Shown here piece by piece: positions 50,608 through 59,025 of a DNA stretch of 64,000 nucleotides. Position 1 is the first letter of the stretch, and every line of letters begins with the position of its first letter. Position numbers and translations under genes: made by a program. The DNA is taken from positions 55,285 to 119,284 of the forward strand of contig PACZ01000021.1 in the NCBI GenBank assembly GCA_002700305.1, in the 5' to 3' direction. The DNA comes from Hyphomonas sp. GTDB taxonomy: Bacteria > Pseudomonadota > Alphaproteobacteria > Caulobacterales > Hyphomonadaceae. The notes below the pieces were generated by a model that saw only the letters and a program-made list of their open reading frames with translations, ran no database searches and was not told the DNA's origin.

Positions 50608-51591
50608 ATGGCTGGAGCCGTGAAACTACCCGGGAACGTAACGCTGGATGGCCCGCGCGGGCGGACCTATGCGTCCATTCTTGAAACGGTCGGCGCGACA
50701 CCGCTGGTGGCCGCGCCAAAATTCGCCGCTGAAAAGGGCATCAAGGCAAACCTCCTGTTCAAATGCGAATTCTTCAATCCGCTGGCCAGCGTGAAAGACC
50801 GCATCGGCCTCAACATGATCCTGGAACTGGAAGCTTCCGGCAAGCTGAAGCCCGGCGGCACGCTTGTAGAGCCGACCTCCGGCAACACGGGCATCGGCCT
50901 CGCGTTCGTGGCGGCCTCTCGCGGCTACAAGCTGATCCTGACCATGCCGGAATCCATGTCGATCGAGCGGCGCAAGATGCTGGCCTATCTCGGCGCGCAG
51001 CTGGAGCTGACACCAAAAGAGAAAGGTATGGGCGGGGCCATCGCCAAGGCGGAGGAAATCATCGCGTCGACGCCGGGCGCCGTCATGCCCAGCCAGTTCG
51101 ACAATCCTTCCAATCCGGCGATCCATGAAAAGACGACCGCCGAAGAAATCTGGAGCGATACAGACGGCGCCGTCGATGCGGTGATCGCGGGCATCGGCAC
51201 GGGCGGCACGTTCACAGGATGCGGCCGCGTGCTGAAGGCGAAGAAGCCCGGCCTGAAGATGGTCGCCGTCGAACCCTCGGGCAGCCCGGTTCTGTCCGGC
51301 GGCGATCCCGGCCCGCACATGATCCAGGGCATCGGCGCAGGCTTCGTGCCCGGCAATGCCGACACAAGCCTGATCGACGATGTGGTGCAGGTCGACAATG
51401 AGGAAGCCATGGAAACGGCGCGCCTGCTGGCGAAACTGGAAGGCATTCCGGGCGGCATCTCGTCGGGCGCAGCGGCCGCGGCGGCTGTGAAATATGGCAG
51501 CCGGGAAGACATGGCGGGCAAGACGCTGGTCGTGATCCTGCCGAGCTTTGCGGAGCGTTACGTCTCGACGGCCCTGTTCGAGGGGTTGTAA
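50608..51591 (+). CDS. cysK: Cysteine synthase A (O-acetylserine sulfhydrylase)
   Basis: A 327-residue PLP enzyme. The PLP-binding Lys is in [25 protein letters not shown] holds the substrate loop, and [13 protein letters not shown] is the phosphate-binding loop. It makes cysteine from O-acetylserine and sulfide. The start MAGAVK follows GGAGG with 5 nt; an in-frame ATG four codons up is less likely. It is followed closely by a short membrane protein gene. Confidence 0.95.
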   Translation: MAGAVKLPGNVTLDGPRGRTYASILETVGATPLVAAPKFAAEKGIKANLLFKCEFFNPLASVKDRIGLNMILELEASGKLKPGGTLVEPTSGNTGIGLAFVAASRGYKLILTMPESMSIERRKMLAYLGAQLELTPKEKGMGGAIAKAEEIIASTPGAVMPSQFDNPSNPAIHEKTTAEEIWSDTDGAVDAVIAGIGTGGTFTGCGRVLKAKKPGLKMVAVEPSGSPVLSGGDPGPHMIQGIGAGFVPGNADTSLIDDVVQVDNEEAMETARLLAKLEGIPGGISSGAAAAAAVKYGSREDMAGKTLVVILPSFAERYVSTALFEGL

Positions 51592-51601
51592 GCCTCACGG
51601 C

Positions 51602-52084
51602 GTGATCGCGCTTCATACTCTCGCTTTGTTCGTCCTCGGCCTCGTCATGCTGGCGATGGCCGCAGGGCTGGACGCGATGATCCGGCTGGACGTTTCCGGC
51701 TGGGTGCAGCTGCTGCTGGCCGGGTTTGGCGTCTATCTTATCGTCATGGCCTGGTTTTCCCTGCGCTTTGACCGGCGCCGGGCGGCCGTTCTGGAAACCG
51801 GCACGCCCCAGCCTGTGGCCTTCGAGATCAACCGGACGACAGACAGGCAATCGGCGGCCTTTCTCGCGGAAGTCAGAATCGGGGAGGAGGTCTGGGTGAC
51901 GCCGCTGCGCATCTCGCGCCGGGTGCGGAAGCTGAGCAAGCAGGGCGAACTGGAAGGCGACGCCTGGCTGGACGGGGAAGGGCGGCTGGTCGCGCTCGCT
52001 TATGAGGGCGAACAGTTTCGTGTGATGCCGTTTCCGCGCCGCAAGCGGTTTGGAAAGAAAGACAGGAAGAAGAAAAAGACATGA
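51602..52084 (+). CDS. Uncharacterised two-span membrane protein
   Basis: A 160-residue protein started at GTG (VIALHTLALFVL) 11 bp after cysK; the frame is open 18 codons further, inside cysK. Two hydrophobic segments near the N-terminus, then a cytosolic domain and a very basic tail ending KKDRKKKKT. No family recognised. Its stop overlaps the VOC gene by 4 bp. Confidence 0.65.
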   Translation: MIALHTLALFVLGLVMLAMAAGLDAMIRLDVSGWVQLLLAGFGVYLIVMAWFSLRFDRRRAAVLETGTPQPVAFEINRTTDRQSAAFLAEVRIGEEVWVTPLRISRRVRKLSKQGELEGDAWLDGEGRLVALAYEGEQFRVMPFPRRKRFGKKDRKKKKT

Positions 52085-52935
52085 GCCAGCTCGTCACCGG
52101 TCTCGACCATATCGTGCTCGTTGTGCCTGAAATTGAATCCGGCACGGCGGTCTATCAGAGCCTGCTCGGCCGTCCGCCCGTCTGGCGCGCTGAGGGAGAG
52201 GGCGGCGCCGCGACCGCGATTTTCAAGGTGGCGAACACCAGTCTCGAACTGATGGCGCCTGGCGGGGAAGGGCCGGTGGCGGACCGGCTGCGGGAGATCA
52301 TCGAGATCGACGGGCCGGGCCTGAAGACGCTGGCCTTCGGCACCGGCGACATAGGCGCGGCGCATCACAAGCTGACCCGCCGGGGCATGGGCCCGCATGA
52401 AGTCATCCCGGGCGAAAGCACCAACAAGCTGGACGGAAAGGCGCGTAGCTGGAAACGCTTCCGCTGCGCCGACGACCAGACGGCCGGCGTGAAGACCTTC
52501 CTTATCCAGCCGGATACGCCGCTGCCGGAACAGGCCGCGCCGGACGGGGCCGTCACGTCGCTGGACCATATCGTCATCGACACGCCGAACCCTGACCGGG
52601 CACTCGGGCTTTACGGTGCGCGGCTCGGCCTTGATCTCGCGCTCGACCGGAATGCGCCGCAATGGAAGACGCGTTTCCTGTTCTTCCGCACAGGCGGGCT
52701 GACCTTTGAGGTGATCCACCGCTTGGGTGAGACCCATGATCCGGCTGGGCCAGACCGGATCTGGGGCCTGACCTGGGAAGTCGCGGACCTCGCCGCCGCC
52801 CATGCGCGCCTGACCGATGCGGGTTTCAACGTTTCCGAACAGCGCAAGGGCCGGAAACCCGGCTCCTCCGTCTTCACCGTGCGCGACGGCACAATGGGCG
52901 TTCCGACGCTTTTCATTGCGCATGAGCCGAAGTAA
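52081..52935 (+). CDS. VOC (glyoxalase-like) two-domain protein
   Basis: A 284-residue protein with two vicinal-oxygen-chelate domains: TGLDHIVLVVPEIESGTAVY at the start and SLDHIVIDTPNPDRALGLY near residue 160, each with the family His. The second domain also has FEVIHRLGET with a Glu as a possible metal ligand. May be a lyase, dioxygenase or binding protein; not decidable. It lies between the membrane protein and leuD. Confidence 0.86.
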   Translation: MSQLVTGLDHIVLVVPEIESGTAVYQSLLGRPPVWRAEGEGGAATAIFKVANTSLELMAPGGEGPVADRLREIIEIDGPGLKTLAFGTGDIGAAHHKLTRRGMGPHEVIPGESTNKLDGKARSWKRFRCADDQTAGVKTFLIQPDTPLPEQAAPDGAVTSLDHIVIDTPNPDRALGLYGARLGLDLALDRNAPQWKTRFLFFRTGGLTFEVIHRLGETHDPAGPDRIWGLTWEVADLAAAHARLTDAGFNVSEQRKGRKPGSSVFTVRDGTMGVPTLFIAHEPK

Positions 52936-52945
52936 GAACGCCGCC

Positions 52946-53575
52946 ATGACACCGTTTACCGAGATTACCGGAACCGCCGCGCCGCTGCTCGAAAAGGGCA
53001 AGCCGATGTCGAATGTCGACACGGACATGATCATCCCGAAACAGTTCCTGAAGACGACCGAACGGACCGGCCTGTCCAAAGGTCTGTTCTATGAACTGAA
53101 AACACTGGCTGACGGCTCGCCCAATCCGGACTTCGTGCTGAACAAGCCGGAATTCGGCAAGGCAGACATCCTGATCGCTGGCGAGAATTTTGGTTGCGGT
53201 TCTTCACGAGAGCATGCGCCGTGGGCGCTGGCGGATCAGGGCATCTCGGTCATCATTGCGCCGAGCTTTGCCGATATCTTCCACAATAATTGCTACAAGA
53301 ACGGCATTCTGCCCGTGCGCCTGCCGGTGGATGTCTGCGAGAAACTTGCGCAGCAGGCTGGCGGGTCGAACCACATTTTCACGGTGAACCTCGAAACCCA
53401 GACGGTGACCGCGCCGGATGGCGAGGTCTATAGTTTCGATGTCGATCCGGGCCGCAAATCCAATCTGCTTCAGGGGCTCGACGAGATCGGGGCCTCCCTG
53501 CAGGCCGAAGGCGATATCAATGCCTATGAGGCGACGCGCAAAGTTTCCATGCCATGGCTTGAAACGGCACGCTGA
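52946..53575 (+). CDS. leuD: 3-isopropylmalate dehydratase, small subunit
   Basis: A 209-residue swivel-domain partner of LeuC. It starts MTPFTEITGTAAPL; the frame is open much further but in the wrong neighbourhood (within the VOC gene). Family marks are NVDTDMIIPKQFLKTT, NFGCGSSREHAPWALAD and FADIFHNNCYKNGILP. 10 bp after the VOC gene; a small lipoprotein gene follows. Confidence 0.96.
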   Translation: MTPFTEITGTAAPLLEKGKPMSNVDTDMIIPKQFLKTTERTGLSKGLFYELKTLADGSPNPDFVLNKPEFGKADILIAGENFGCGSSREHAPWALADQGISVIIAPSFADIFHNNCYKNGILPVRLPVDVCEKLAQQAGGSNHIFTVNLETQTVTAPDGEVYSFDVDPGRKSNLLQGLDEIGASLQAEGDINAYEATRKVSMPWLETAR

Positions 53576-53619
53576 GGCCGAGGTGCCATTCGAGCGGGTG
53601 TTCGAGAAGGAAATGCCCA

Positions 53620-53811
53620 ATGCCGGACAGACTGAAACCGATCTTCCTCGTTCTGGGCCTGACCGGGCTCAGCGCGTGCCACAATGACCCCTTTTCGATA
53701 AAGCCCGAAGTGAATGTGACGCTGCCGGAGAAGCCACCGGCAGATACCGCGCCCGCCGATGAGACCGAAGAGAGTGAGTCAGGCGGCAGTGAAGGGACCA
53801 ACACGCCATGA
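53620..53811 (+). CDS. Small lipoprotein
   Basis: A 63-residue peptide with a signal peptide and lipobox LSAC (Cys20), and an acidic Pro/Glu/Thr-rich tail without a fold. AAGGA lies upstream at a short distance, and the 3' end overlaps the next gene by 4 bp (ATGA). Function unknown. Confidence 0.65.
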   Translation: MPDRLKPIFLVLGLTGLSACHNDPFSIKPEVNVTLPEKPPADTAPADETEESESGGSEGTNTP

Positions 53812-54104
53812 TTATCATCGAGGGCACTGTCCGTGTTCCGGCCGACCGGATCGAAGCTGCCCGGCCGGCCATGGAAACCATGATCCGGGCCAGCCGCGCT
53901 GAAGCCGGTTGTCTTGACTATGCCTACAGTCTCGATGTGCTCGATCCGGGACTCGTACGGGTGACGGAGCGCTGGGAAAGCCGCGCGGCGCTTCAGGCAC
54001 ATTTCGCCGCGCCGCACATGGCGGTCTGGCGTGAGGCATTGGCCGGGCTCGGCATTACAGACCGGTCTCTGCGTCTCTATGAAGCCGAACCGGAAGCGCT
54101 TTGA
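53808..54104 (+). CDS. ABM-domain monooxygenase-like protein
   Basis: A 98-residue single-domain protein, similar in pattern to the gene at 24868: MIIIEGTVRVPADRIEAARP, RAEAGCLDYAYSLD and RWESRAALQAHFAAPHMAVW. Likely a dimeric alpha+beta barrel of the antibiotic biosynthesis monooxygenase family; substrate unknown. ATG is in the ATGA overlap with the lipoprotein gene. Confidence 0.85.
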   Translation: MIIIEGTVRVPADRIEAARPAMETMIRASRAEAGCLDYAYSLDVLDPGLVRVTERWESRAALQAHFAAPHMAVWREALAGLGITDRSLRLYEAEPEAL

Positions 54105-54201
54105 CGATTCCTCTTTTGGTTGTATGAAAATTGATGTCGTAGCCATTGCGCCAGAGGCATGCAGCCGTTAGGCATATCGTCCAACAATAAGGATCTTGTG
54201 C

Positions 54202-54486
54202 ATGAAACGCATTCTTTTTCTCTCCGCCATCGGCCTGGCTGCACTGGTAACAGCCTGTTCGACTCCTGCTGCCGGTACACAGACGGCTGCAGCCAATGTC
54301 GGCCCGAATGGTGAGCCACTCGTCTGCCGCAGCATGAAAGTGACCGGCACACGTTTCGCCCAAAAGGAATGCAAGACGGCTGAAGCGTGGGAGCAATATG
54401 ACGCCTACACCAATGGCAACGCCAAAGAATCCACGGACGGCTTCCAGCGCGTCAGATCCGGCGCTGCAACCAATGCCGGTGGCTGA
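54202..54486 (+). CDS. Small lipoprotein, CRxMKVTG(T) family, copy 1
   Basis: A 94-residue lipoprotein from MKRILFL after AAGGA; the GTG two codons up is less likely. Signal peptide with lipobox VTAC. The mature part has the paired Cys motif CRSMKVTGTRFAQKEC and TAEAWEQ. Its relatives are the two next reading frames. Function unknown; such small lipoproteins often bind the outer membrane or respond to envelope stress. Confidence 0.72.
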   Translation: MKRILFLSAIGLAALVTACSTPAAGTQTAAANVGPNGEPLVCRSMKVTGTRFAQKECKTAEAWEQYDAYTNGNAKESTDGFQRVRSGAATNAGG

Positions 54487-54497
54487 TAGATGACGAA

Positions 54498-54740
54498 ATG
54501 GGGCAAGCCTTGAATCACGTCCGGAACCGAATTTCAGCGTTTGCCCTTTTCGATACAATGGCGGCGTGCACAACGCCCGTTGCAGCACTTGCCGGCAAAG
54601 CCGGCACACCGACCCTCGTGGCCGCAGGTGGCGAAGACGTTATCTGCCGCAGGATGCAAGTGACTGGGACCCGTTTTGGGGACCAGTTCCAGCGCGTGAA
54701 CTCAGAGTGTTCAATACAGGCCCAGGGGGGCTGCTCCTGA
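54498..54740 (+). pseudogene. Decayed copy of the small lipoprotein family, copy 2
   Basis: An 80-codon frame with no proper signal peptide or ribosome-binding site. It keeps MAACTTP (a relic lipobox), CRRMQVTGTRF and FQRVN, matching copy 1, but the about 26 codons between TGTRF and DGFQRV, which hold the second Cys and the Trp, are missing. Best read as a pseudogene from a tandem duplication followed by an internal deletion. Confidence 0.65.
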
Positions 54741-54784
54741 CGTCTCCATTGGATCAGGAACCAATTTCACATTCAGGGAATTAC

Positions 54785-55057
54785 ATGATGAAAAAACTCA
54801 TTCTCGTCGCGACAGCCGGACTTGTCCTGACCGCCTGTGCGAGCAGTTCGAAGGAAAAGATGTCGCTGGAAGAAGGCGCACAGATGGAATGTCGCTCCAT
54901 CTATGAGTCTGGTTCGATCCTTCCGAAACGCGTCTGCAACAACAAAGCAACCTGGGCCGCAATTGAAGAGCGGGACAAGGAAGCGGCCAAGGATGCAATC
55001 GGTGGTGTGATGTCCCAGCGAGGACAGATGCCGAAGAAAGAAGGTTTCGGCGGCTGA
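54785..55057 (+). CDS. Small lipoprotein, CRxMKVTG(T) family, copy 3
   Basis: A 90-residue lipoprotein from MMKKLILVA after AGGGA, with lipobox LTAC. It shares the CRS-x4-SGS-x-L-x-K-R-x-C-x-x-x-x-x-W pattern with copy 1 (CRSIYESGSILPKRVC then KATW), so the two Cys and the Trp are conserved. An alternative reading frame over the same DNA is a shadow. Followed by a structured RNA region and leuB. Confidence 0.7.
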   Translation: MMKKLILVATAGLVLTACASSSKEKMSLEEGAQMECRSIYESGSILPKRVCNNKATWAAIEERDKEAAKDAIGGVMSQRGQMPKKEGFGG

Positions 55058-55077
55058 TCCGAAGCCTGTCTGCGTCA

Positions 55078-55131
55078 AAAACCATGGGTGACAGGGCGGC
55101 CCTGCGGGGGTAGAGCCGCACCCATGGTTTT
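55078..55131 (+). ncRNA. Compact three-way-junction RNA element before leuB
   Basis: P1 is a perfect 13-bp stem, AAAACCATGGGTG (55078-55090) with CACCCATGGTTTT (55119-55131). Inside it lie two small hairpins: CAGGG-CGG-CCCTG (55092-55104) and CGG-8 nt-CCG (55105-55118), leaving only one unpaired base. T-run is TTTT only. It could be a terminator of the lipoprotein genes, a leader structure of leuB, or an orphan structured RNA. Confidence 0.5.
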
Positions 55132-55152
55132 GCGTAATCTACAGGCCTGAAC

Positions 55153-56205
55153 ATGCATCAGACACTCCTCCTGCTCCCAGGTGACGGGATTGGTCCAGAA
55201 GTCATCGCCGAAGTCCGCCGGGTGGCGGAAGTCGTCGCGCCTGACCTGAAGCTGGAAGAAGGCCTGGTTGGCGGTGCCTCCATCGATGCGCATGGCGACC
55301 CGTTGACGGAAGACACGCTGGCACATGCGCGTCATGCCAGCGCGGTTCTGCTGGGCGCCGTGGGCGGCCCGAAATGGGTGGGGGCTGCGCGCGACAAGCG
55401 TCCGGAAGCCGGCCTGCTCGCCCTGCGCAAGGGCCTCGACGTGTTCGCAAACCTGCGTCCGGCTTTCTGTTTCCCGGCCCTGGTCGAAGCTTCCAGCCTG
55501 AAGCGGGAGATCGTCGAAGGCCTCGACCTGATGATCGTCCGGGAGCTGACGGGCGGGGTCTATTTCGGCCAGCCGCGCGGCATTGACGAAACCAGCGGCA
55601 TCCGCCGCGGTTACGACACGGCCGTGTACACCCATCCGGAAATCGAACGTGTTGCGCACGTGGCCTTCGAAATCGCGCGCGGGCGGCAGGGTAAGGTCTG
55701 CTCCGTCGAGAAGTCGAACGTCATGGAATCCGGCCTGTTCTGGCGCCAGGAAGTGACGCTCGCCCATGCTGAAATGGGCGCGGGCGTGGACCTGTCGCAC
55801 ATGTATGCCGATGCCTGCGCGATGGAACTCGTGCGCGCGCCGAAACAGTTCGACGTGATCCTTGCGGACAATCTCTTCGGCGACATCCTGTCGGATGAGG
55901 CGGCCATGCTGACCGGCTCGATCGGCATGCTGCCTTCAGCCTCGCTTGGCGCCCCCGGCACACCTGGCCTTTATGAGCCGGTCCATGGGTCGGCACCGGA
56001 CATTGCCGGGCAGGGGATTGCCAATCCCTGCGCGGCGATCCTGTCGCTCGAAATGGCGCTCCGCTGGTCGCTCGGCCGGGAGAAAACGGCAGACATGCTG
56101 TTCGCGGCGGTCGGCAAGGCGCTCGAACAGGGGGCCCGCACGAAGGACCTTGGCGGCAGCCTGAGCACGCGCGAAATGGCGGACGCAGTCATCGCCGCAC
56201 TCTGA
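55153..56205 (+). CDS. leuB: 3-isopropylmalate dehydrogenase
   Basis: A 350-residue NAD-dependent oxidative decarboxylase of leucine synthesis. Family marks are [15 protein letters not shown], the [13 protein letters not shown] region, [14 protein letters not shown] and the metal-binding [18 protein letters not shown]. It starts 21 bp after the three-way-junction element. Together with leuC and leuD the window has most of the leucine branch; leuA is not present. Confidence 0.97.
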   Translation: MHQTLLLLPGDGIGPEVIAEVRRVAEVVAPDLKLEEGLVGGASIDAHGDPLTEDTLAHARHASAVLLGAVGGPKWVGAARDKRPEAGLLALRKGLDVFANLRPAFCFPALVEASSLKREIVEGLDLMIVRELTGGVYFGQPRGIDETSGIRRGYDTAVYTHPEIERVAHVAFEIARGRQGKVCSVEKSNVMESGLFWRQEVTLAHAEMGAGVDLSHMYADACAMELVRAPKQFDVILADNLFGDILSDEAAMLTGSIGMLPSASLGAPGTPGLYEPVHGSAPDIAGQGIANPCAAILSLEMALRWSLGREKTADMLFAAVGKALEQGARTKDLGGSLSTREMADAVIAAL

Positions 56206-56251
56206 CAGGCTGACGCAGGGGCAAGATTGCCCGTCCCCAAACTGCATGAGA

Positions 56252-56281
56252 GCATTCCCCTAAAAAATGAGGGAGGAATGC
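56252..56281 (+). promoter_or_regulatory. Start-site hairpin masking the amidohydrolase ribosome-binding site
   Basis: GCATTCC (56252-56258) pairs with GGAATGC (56275-56281), and CCT (56259-56261) with AGG (56270-56272), leaving GA bulged and an A-rich loop. The Shine-Dalgarno GAGGGAGGAA lies in the 3' arm, one base before the ATG. Confidence 0.5.
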
Positions 56282-56282
56282 C

Positions 56283-57479
56283 ATGTCATATGCCGATGGA
56301 CGGCTGATCCACGATGCCGACAGCCATCTGATGGAGCCGGCCGATTGTCTTGATCCGTATTTCGAGAAGCGCCTGCTGGATCGCTTCCGGGCGTTGCCGC
56401 GGGTGAAGGAATTGCGCACGGGCGCCAAGGCCGAACATGTCGGCGAACGCCTGGCCCTGCAGCAGGATGCGGCCTTCCGGGCGGAAGCAGACGACAACAT
56501 CCTCCTGCGGAAGAATTACGACGCGCATGGGGCCTGGATCCGGCAGGACCGGCCGCACACGCTCGACAAGCTCGGCTTTGCCAGCCAGCTCGTCTTCACC
56601 ACGCATTGCCTCGGTAATTTCGGCCTCGACCAGTCGGAGGACATGGAGCTCTGCTATGGCGCAGCTGATGCGCATAACCGGATGATGACGGACTTCTGCA
56701 GCATCGACCGCCGTCTTCTGGCTGTCGCTTATGTGCCGCTGGAAGACTTTGACCGGTCGCTCGCCACAGCGAAGCTGGCCATTGAGCTGGGCGCCAAGGC
56801 ACTGATGGTGCCGAGCCTTTGCCCGCAGCATCATTCGCCGAGCCATGTCGCGCTGGACCCGGTCTGGGCGGCGGCGCAGGAGGCCGGCATTCCGGTCGTG
56901 CTTCATGTGGGCGGGGAGCGGAAACTGAATCCGGTCTACAAGGAGAATGGCCTGCCGCCGGTGCCGGACTTCCACGGCGGCGACGACAATTTCACTTCCG
57001 TCTCCTACATGCCGATCCCAGAAGCGGCGATGCAGACGCTGGCAACGCTGATCTTCGATGGCGTGTTCGACCGCTTCCCGGATCTCAAATGGGGCGCCAT
57101 CGAACTCGGCGCGAACTGGGTACCGGGCTGGATGCGGGCCATGGATTCGGCGGCCCATGCCTTCATGCGCAATGAGGAGCGCCTTCAGAAACTGACCGCG
57201 AAGCCCTCAGAGATTGTCCGCCGCCAGTTCCGCGCCGCGCCCTATCCGCATGAGGACGCTGGCTGGATCATCCGGAACGCCGGCGAAGAGATCGCCATGT
57301 TCTCCTCCGACTTCCCGCATGTCGAAGGCGGCCGCAATCCGCTCAAACGGTTCGACGAAACGCTGGAAGGTCTGCCGGAAAGTGCGGTGAAGGCGTTCTA
57401 TTCCGGAAACTTCATCGACATGATGGGCGAGGGACTGGCCCCGGACCTGCGCGTGCCGGAGCTGCAGCGCTCGGCCTAG
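56283..57479 (+). CDS. Amidohydrolase family protein (ACMSD/decarboxylase-like)
   Basis: A 398-residue TIM-barrel metalloenzyme of the amidohydrolase 2 group. It begins HDADSHLMEP (metal-binding Asp-x-His), has VVLHVGGERK with a His, and FSSDFPHVEGG with the C-terminal Asp. Members decarboxylate aromatic acids or hydrolyse amides and lactones; the substrate is unknown. Its stop overlaps the convergent NTF2-like gene by 4 bp. The start is behind a hairpin. Confidence 0.85.
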   Translation: MSYADGRLIHDADSHLMEPADCLDPYFEKRLLDRFRALPRVKELRTGAKAEHVGERLALQQDAAFRAEADDNILLRKNYDAHGAWIRQDRPHTLDKLGFASQLVFTTHCLGNFGLDQSEDMELCYGAADAHNRMMTDFCSIDRRLLAVAYVPLEDFDRSLATAKLAIELGAKALMVPSLCPQHHSPSHVALDPVWAAAQEAGIPVVLHVGGERKLNPVYKENGLPPVPDFHGGDDNFTSVSYMPIPEAAMQTLATLIFDGVFDRFPDLKWGAIELGANWVPGWMRAMDSAAHAFMRNEERLQKLTAKPSEIVRRQFRAAPYPHEDAGWIIRNAGEEIAMFSSDFPHVEGGRNPLKRFDETLEGLPESAVKAFYSGNFIDMMGEGLAPDLRVPELQRSA

Positions 57480-57847
57480 CTGTAATCTGCAATCCGGCAG
57501 AGCAGGTCGCCGCGGAATTCGAAGAAGCTGGCACCGCGTACTTTCACGGTTTCGCCGGCTTTCACGCCGTTTGGCAGGTCGACAGCGGCCTTGCCTTCGA
57601 ATTCGACTTCAGCTGCGGCCTTTCCGGCGCCGGAGACGACATTGATCAGCCGCTGGCGGCGATAGGAAAAGGCATTGCCGGAAAGTTCGGCCACCTGGCG
57701 CATCATGTCCTTGCCGTCGAGGCGCATGGAGCCGCCGGCATTGGAGATGTTTTCGAACACGACATCTTCGGTCACGCAGTCGAGCATGCCGTCAATGTCA
57801 CGGGCATTATAGCTTTGGATATAGCGGGCAATTACGTCGTCGAGCAT
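57476..57847 (-). CDS. SnoaL/NTF2-like protein
   Basis: A 123-residue single-domain protein. The pattern ARYIQSYNARDIDGMLDCVTEDVVFENIS (in parts) followed by a central strand run fits the SnoaL/NTF2 fold, used for binding or isomerising small hydrophobic ligands. Function unknown. Divergent to asd. Confidence 0.85.
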   Translation of the reverse strand: MLDDVIARYIQSYNARDIDGMLDCVTEDVVFENISNAGGSMRLDGKDMMRQVAELSGNAFSYRRQRLINVVSGAGKAAAEVEFEGKAAVDLPNGVKAGETVKVRGASFFEFRGDLLCRIADYS

Positions 57848-57981
57848 GGGGCAGGGGCCTCCATATGTGTCTCCGGGAGCCCCTTCGGTCTGCCTGACAG
57901 GCGCTGGAATGGCAACAGGCTTTGCGCATCGACTGGAAATGCGTCATAAGCCCGCCTCGAATGACGAGGAGCGAAAGAGCC

Positions 57982-59025
57982 ATGGGCACACGGATTGCGA
58001 TTGTCGGCGCGACAGGAAATGTCGGGCGTGAATTGCTGGCCATTCTGGACGAACGCATGTTCCCGGCGGACGAAGTCCACGCCGTGGCATCGCGCCGGTC
58101 ACTGGGCAAGGAAGTCTCCTTCGGCGACCGCACGCTGAAATGCCAGGACATTGAGAGCTTTGACTTTTCCAAGGTCGATCTCGTCCTGATGTCGGCGGGC
58201 GGGTCCACCGCGAAACAATGGTGCCCGAAGATCGCGAAAGCTGGCGCCATCACCATCGACAATTCCTCCGCCTGGCGGATGGACCCGGACGTCCCGCTGG
58301 TCGTGCCCGAATGCAATGGCGAAGCGGTGATGGACTACAAGAAGAAGATGATCATCGCGAACCCGAACTGCTCGACCGCGCAGCTCGTGGTGGCGCTGAA
58401 GCCTCTGCACGATGCCGTCGGCGTCAAGCGCGTCGTCTGCTCGACCTATCAGTCCGTCTCCGGCGCTGGCAAGGATGCCATGGACGAGCTGTGGAACCAG
58501 ACCCGCGGCATCTATGTGAACGATGAGCCGACGCCCGAGATCTTCCAGAAGGAAATTGCCTTCAACGTGATCCCGCAGATCGACGTCTTCATGGATGACG
58601 GTTTCACCAAGGAAGAGTGGAAAATGCGCGTCGAGACGAAGAAGATCATCGACGAGAGCATCGAACTTGTCGCGACCTGTGTGCGCGTGCCGGTTTTTGT
58701 CGGCCACTCCGAAGCCGTCAGCGTGGAGCTGAACGCACCGATGAGCGCCAAGGAAGCGCAGGACCTGCTGCGCGAAAGCCCCGGCATCATGCTGGTCGAT
58801 GATCCGGAGGAAGACCTCTACATCACGCCAAAAGAATGCGTTGGTGACTGGGCAACTTTCATCAGCCGTGTGCGCAAGGACCCGACCGTCGAGAACGGCC
58901 TGATGTTCTGGTGCGTGTCCGACAACCTCCGCAAAGGCGCGGCGCTGAACGCCGTACAGATCGCCGAGGAACTCCTGAACCGCGGTGTCATCAAGCCGGA
59001 GAAACAGCCCGCCGTAACGGACTAG
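57982..59025 (+). CDS. asd: Aspartate-semialdehyde dehydrogenase
   Basis: A 347-residue NADP enzyme making aspartate semialdehyde for Lys, Thr, Met and diaminopimelate. The N-terminal GATGNVGRELLAIL is the dinucleotide motif and NPNCSTAQLVVAL holds the active-site Cys. The start MGTRIAIV is preferred to an ATG 20 codons upstream. Often found near leu genes in proteobacteria, as here. Stop overlaps mscS by 4 bp. Confidence 0.97.
   Translation: MGTRIAIVGATGNVGRELLAILDERMFPADEVHAVASRRSLGKEVSFGDRTLKCQDIESFDFSKVDLVLMSAGGSTAKQWCPKIAKAGAITIDNSSAWRMDPDVPLVVPECNGEAVMDYKKKMIIANPNCSTAQLVVALKPLHDAVGVKRVVCSTYQSVSGAGKDAMDELWNQTRGIYVNDEPTPEIFQKEIAFNVIPQIDVFMDDGFTKEEWKMRVETKKIIDESIELVATCVRVPVFVGHSEAVSVELNAPMSAKEAQDLLRESPGIMLVDDPEEDLYITPKECVGDWATFISRVRKDPTVENGLMFWCVSDNLRKGAALNAVQIAEELLNRGVIKPEKQPAVTD

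Noticed and set aside
54566..55057. A long alternative frame across the small lipoprotein region that joins copy 3 to upstream sequence
   Set aside because: The upstream part has no signal peptide or ribosome-binding site; the internal ATG with AGGGA and a clean lipobox explains the gene.
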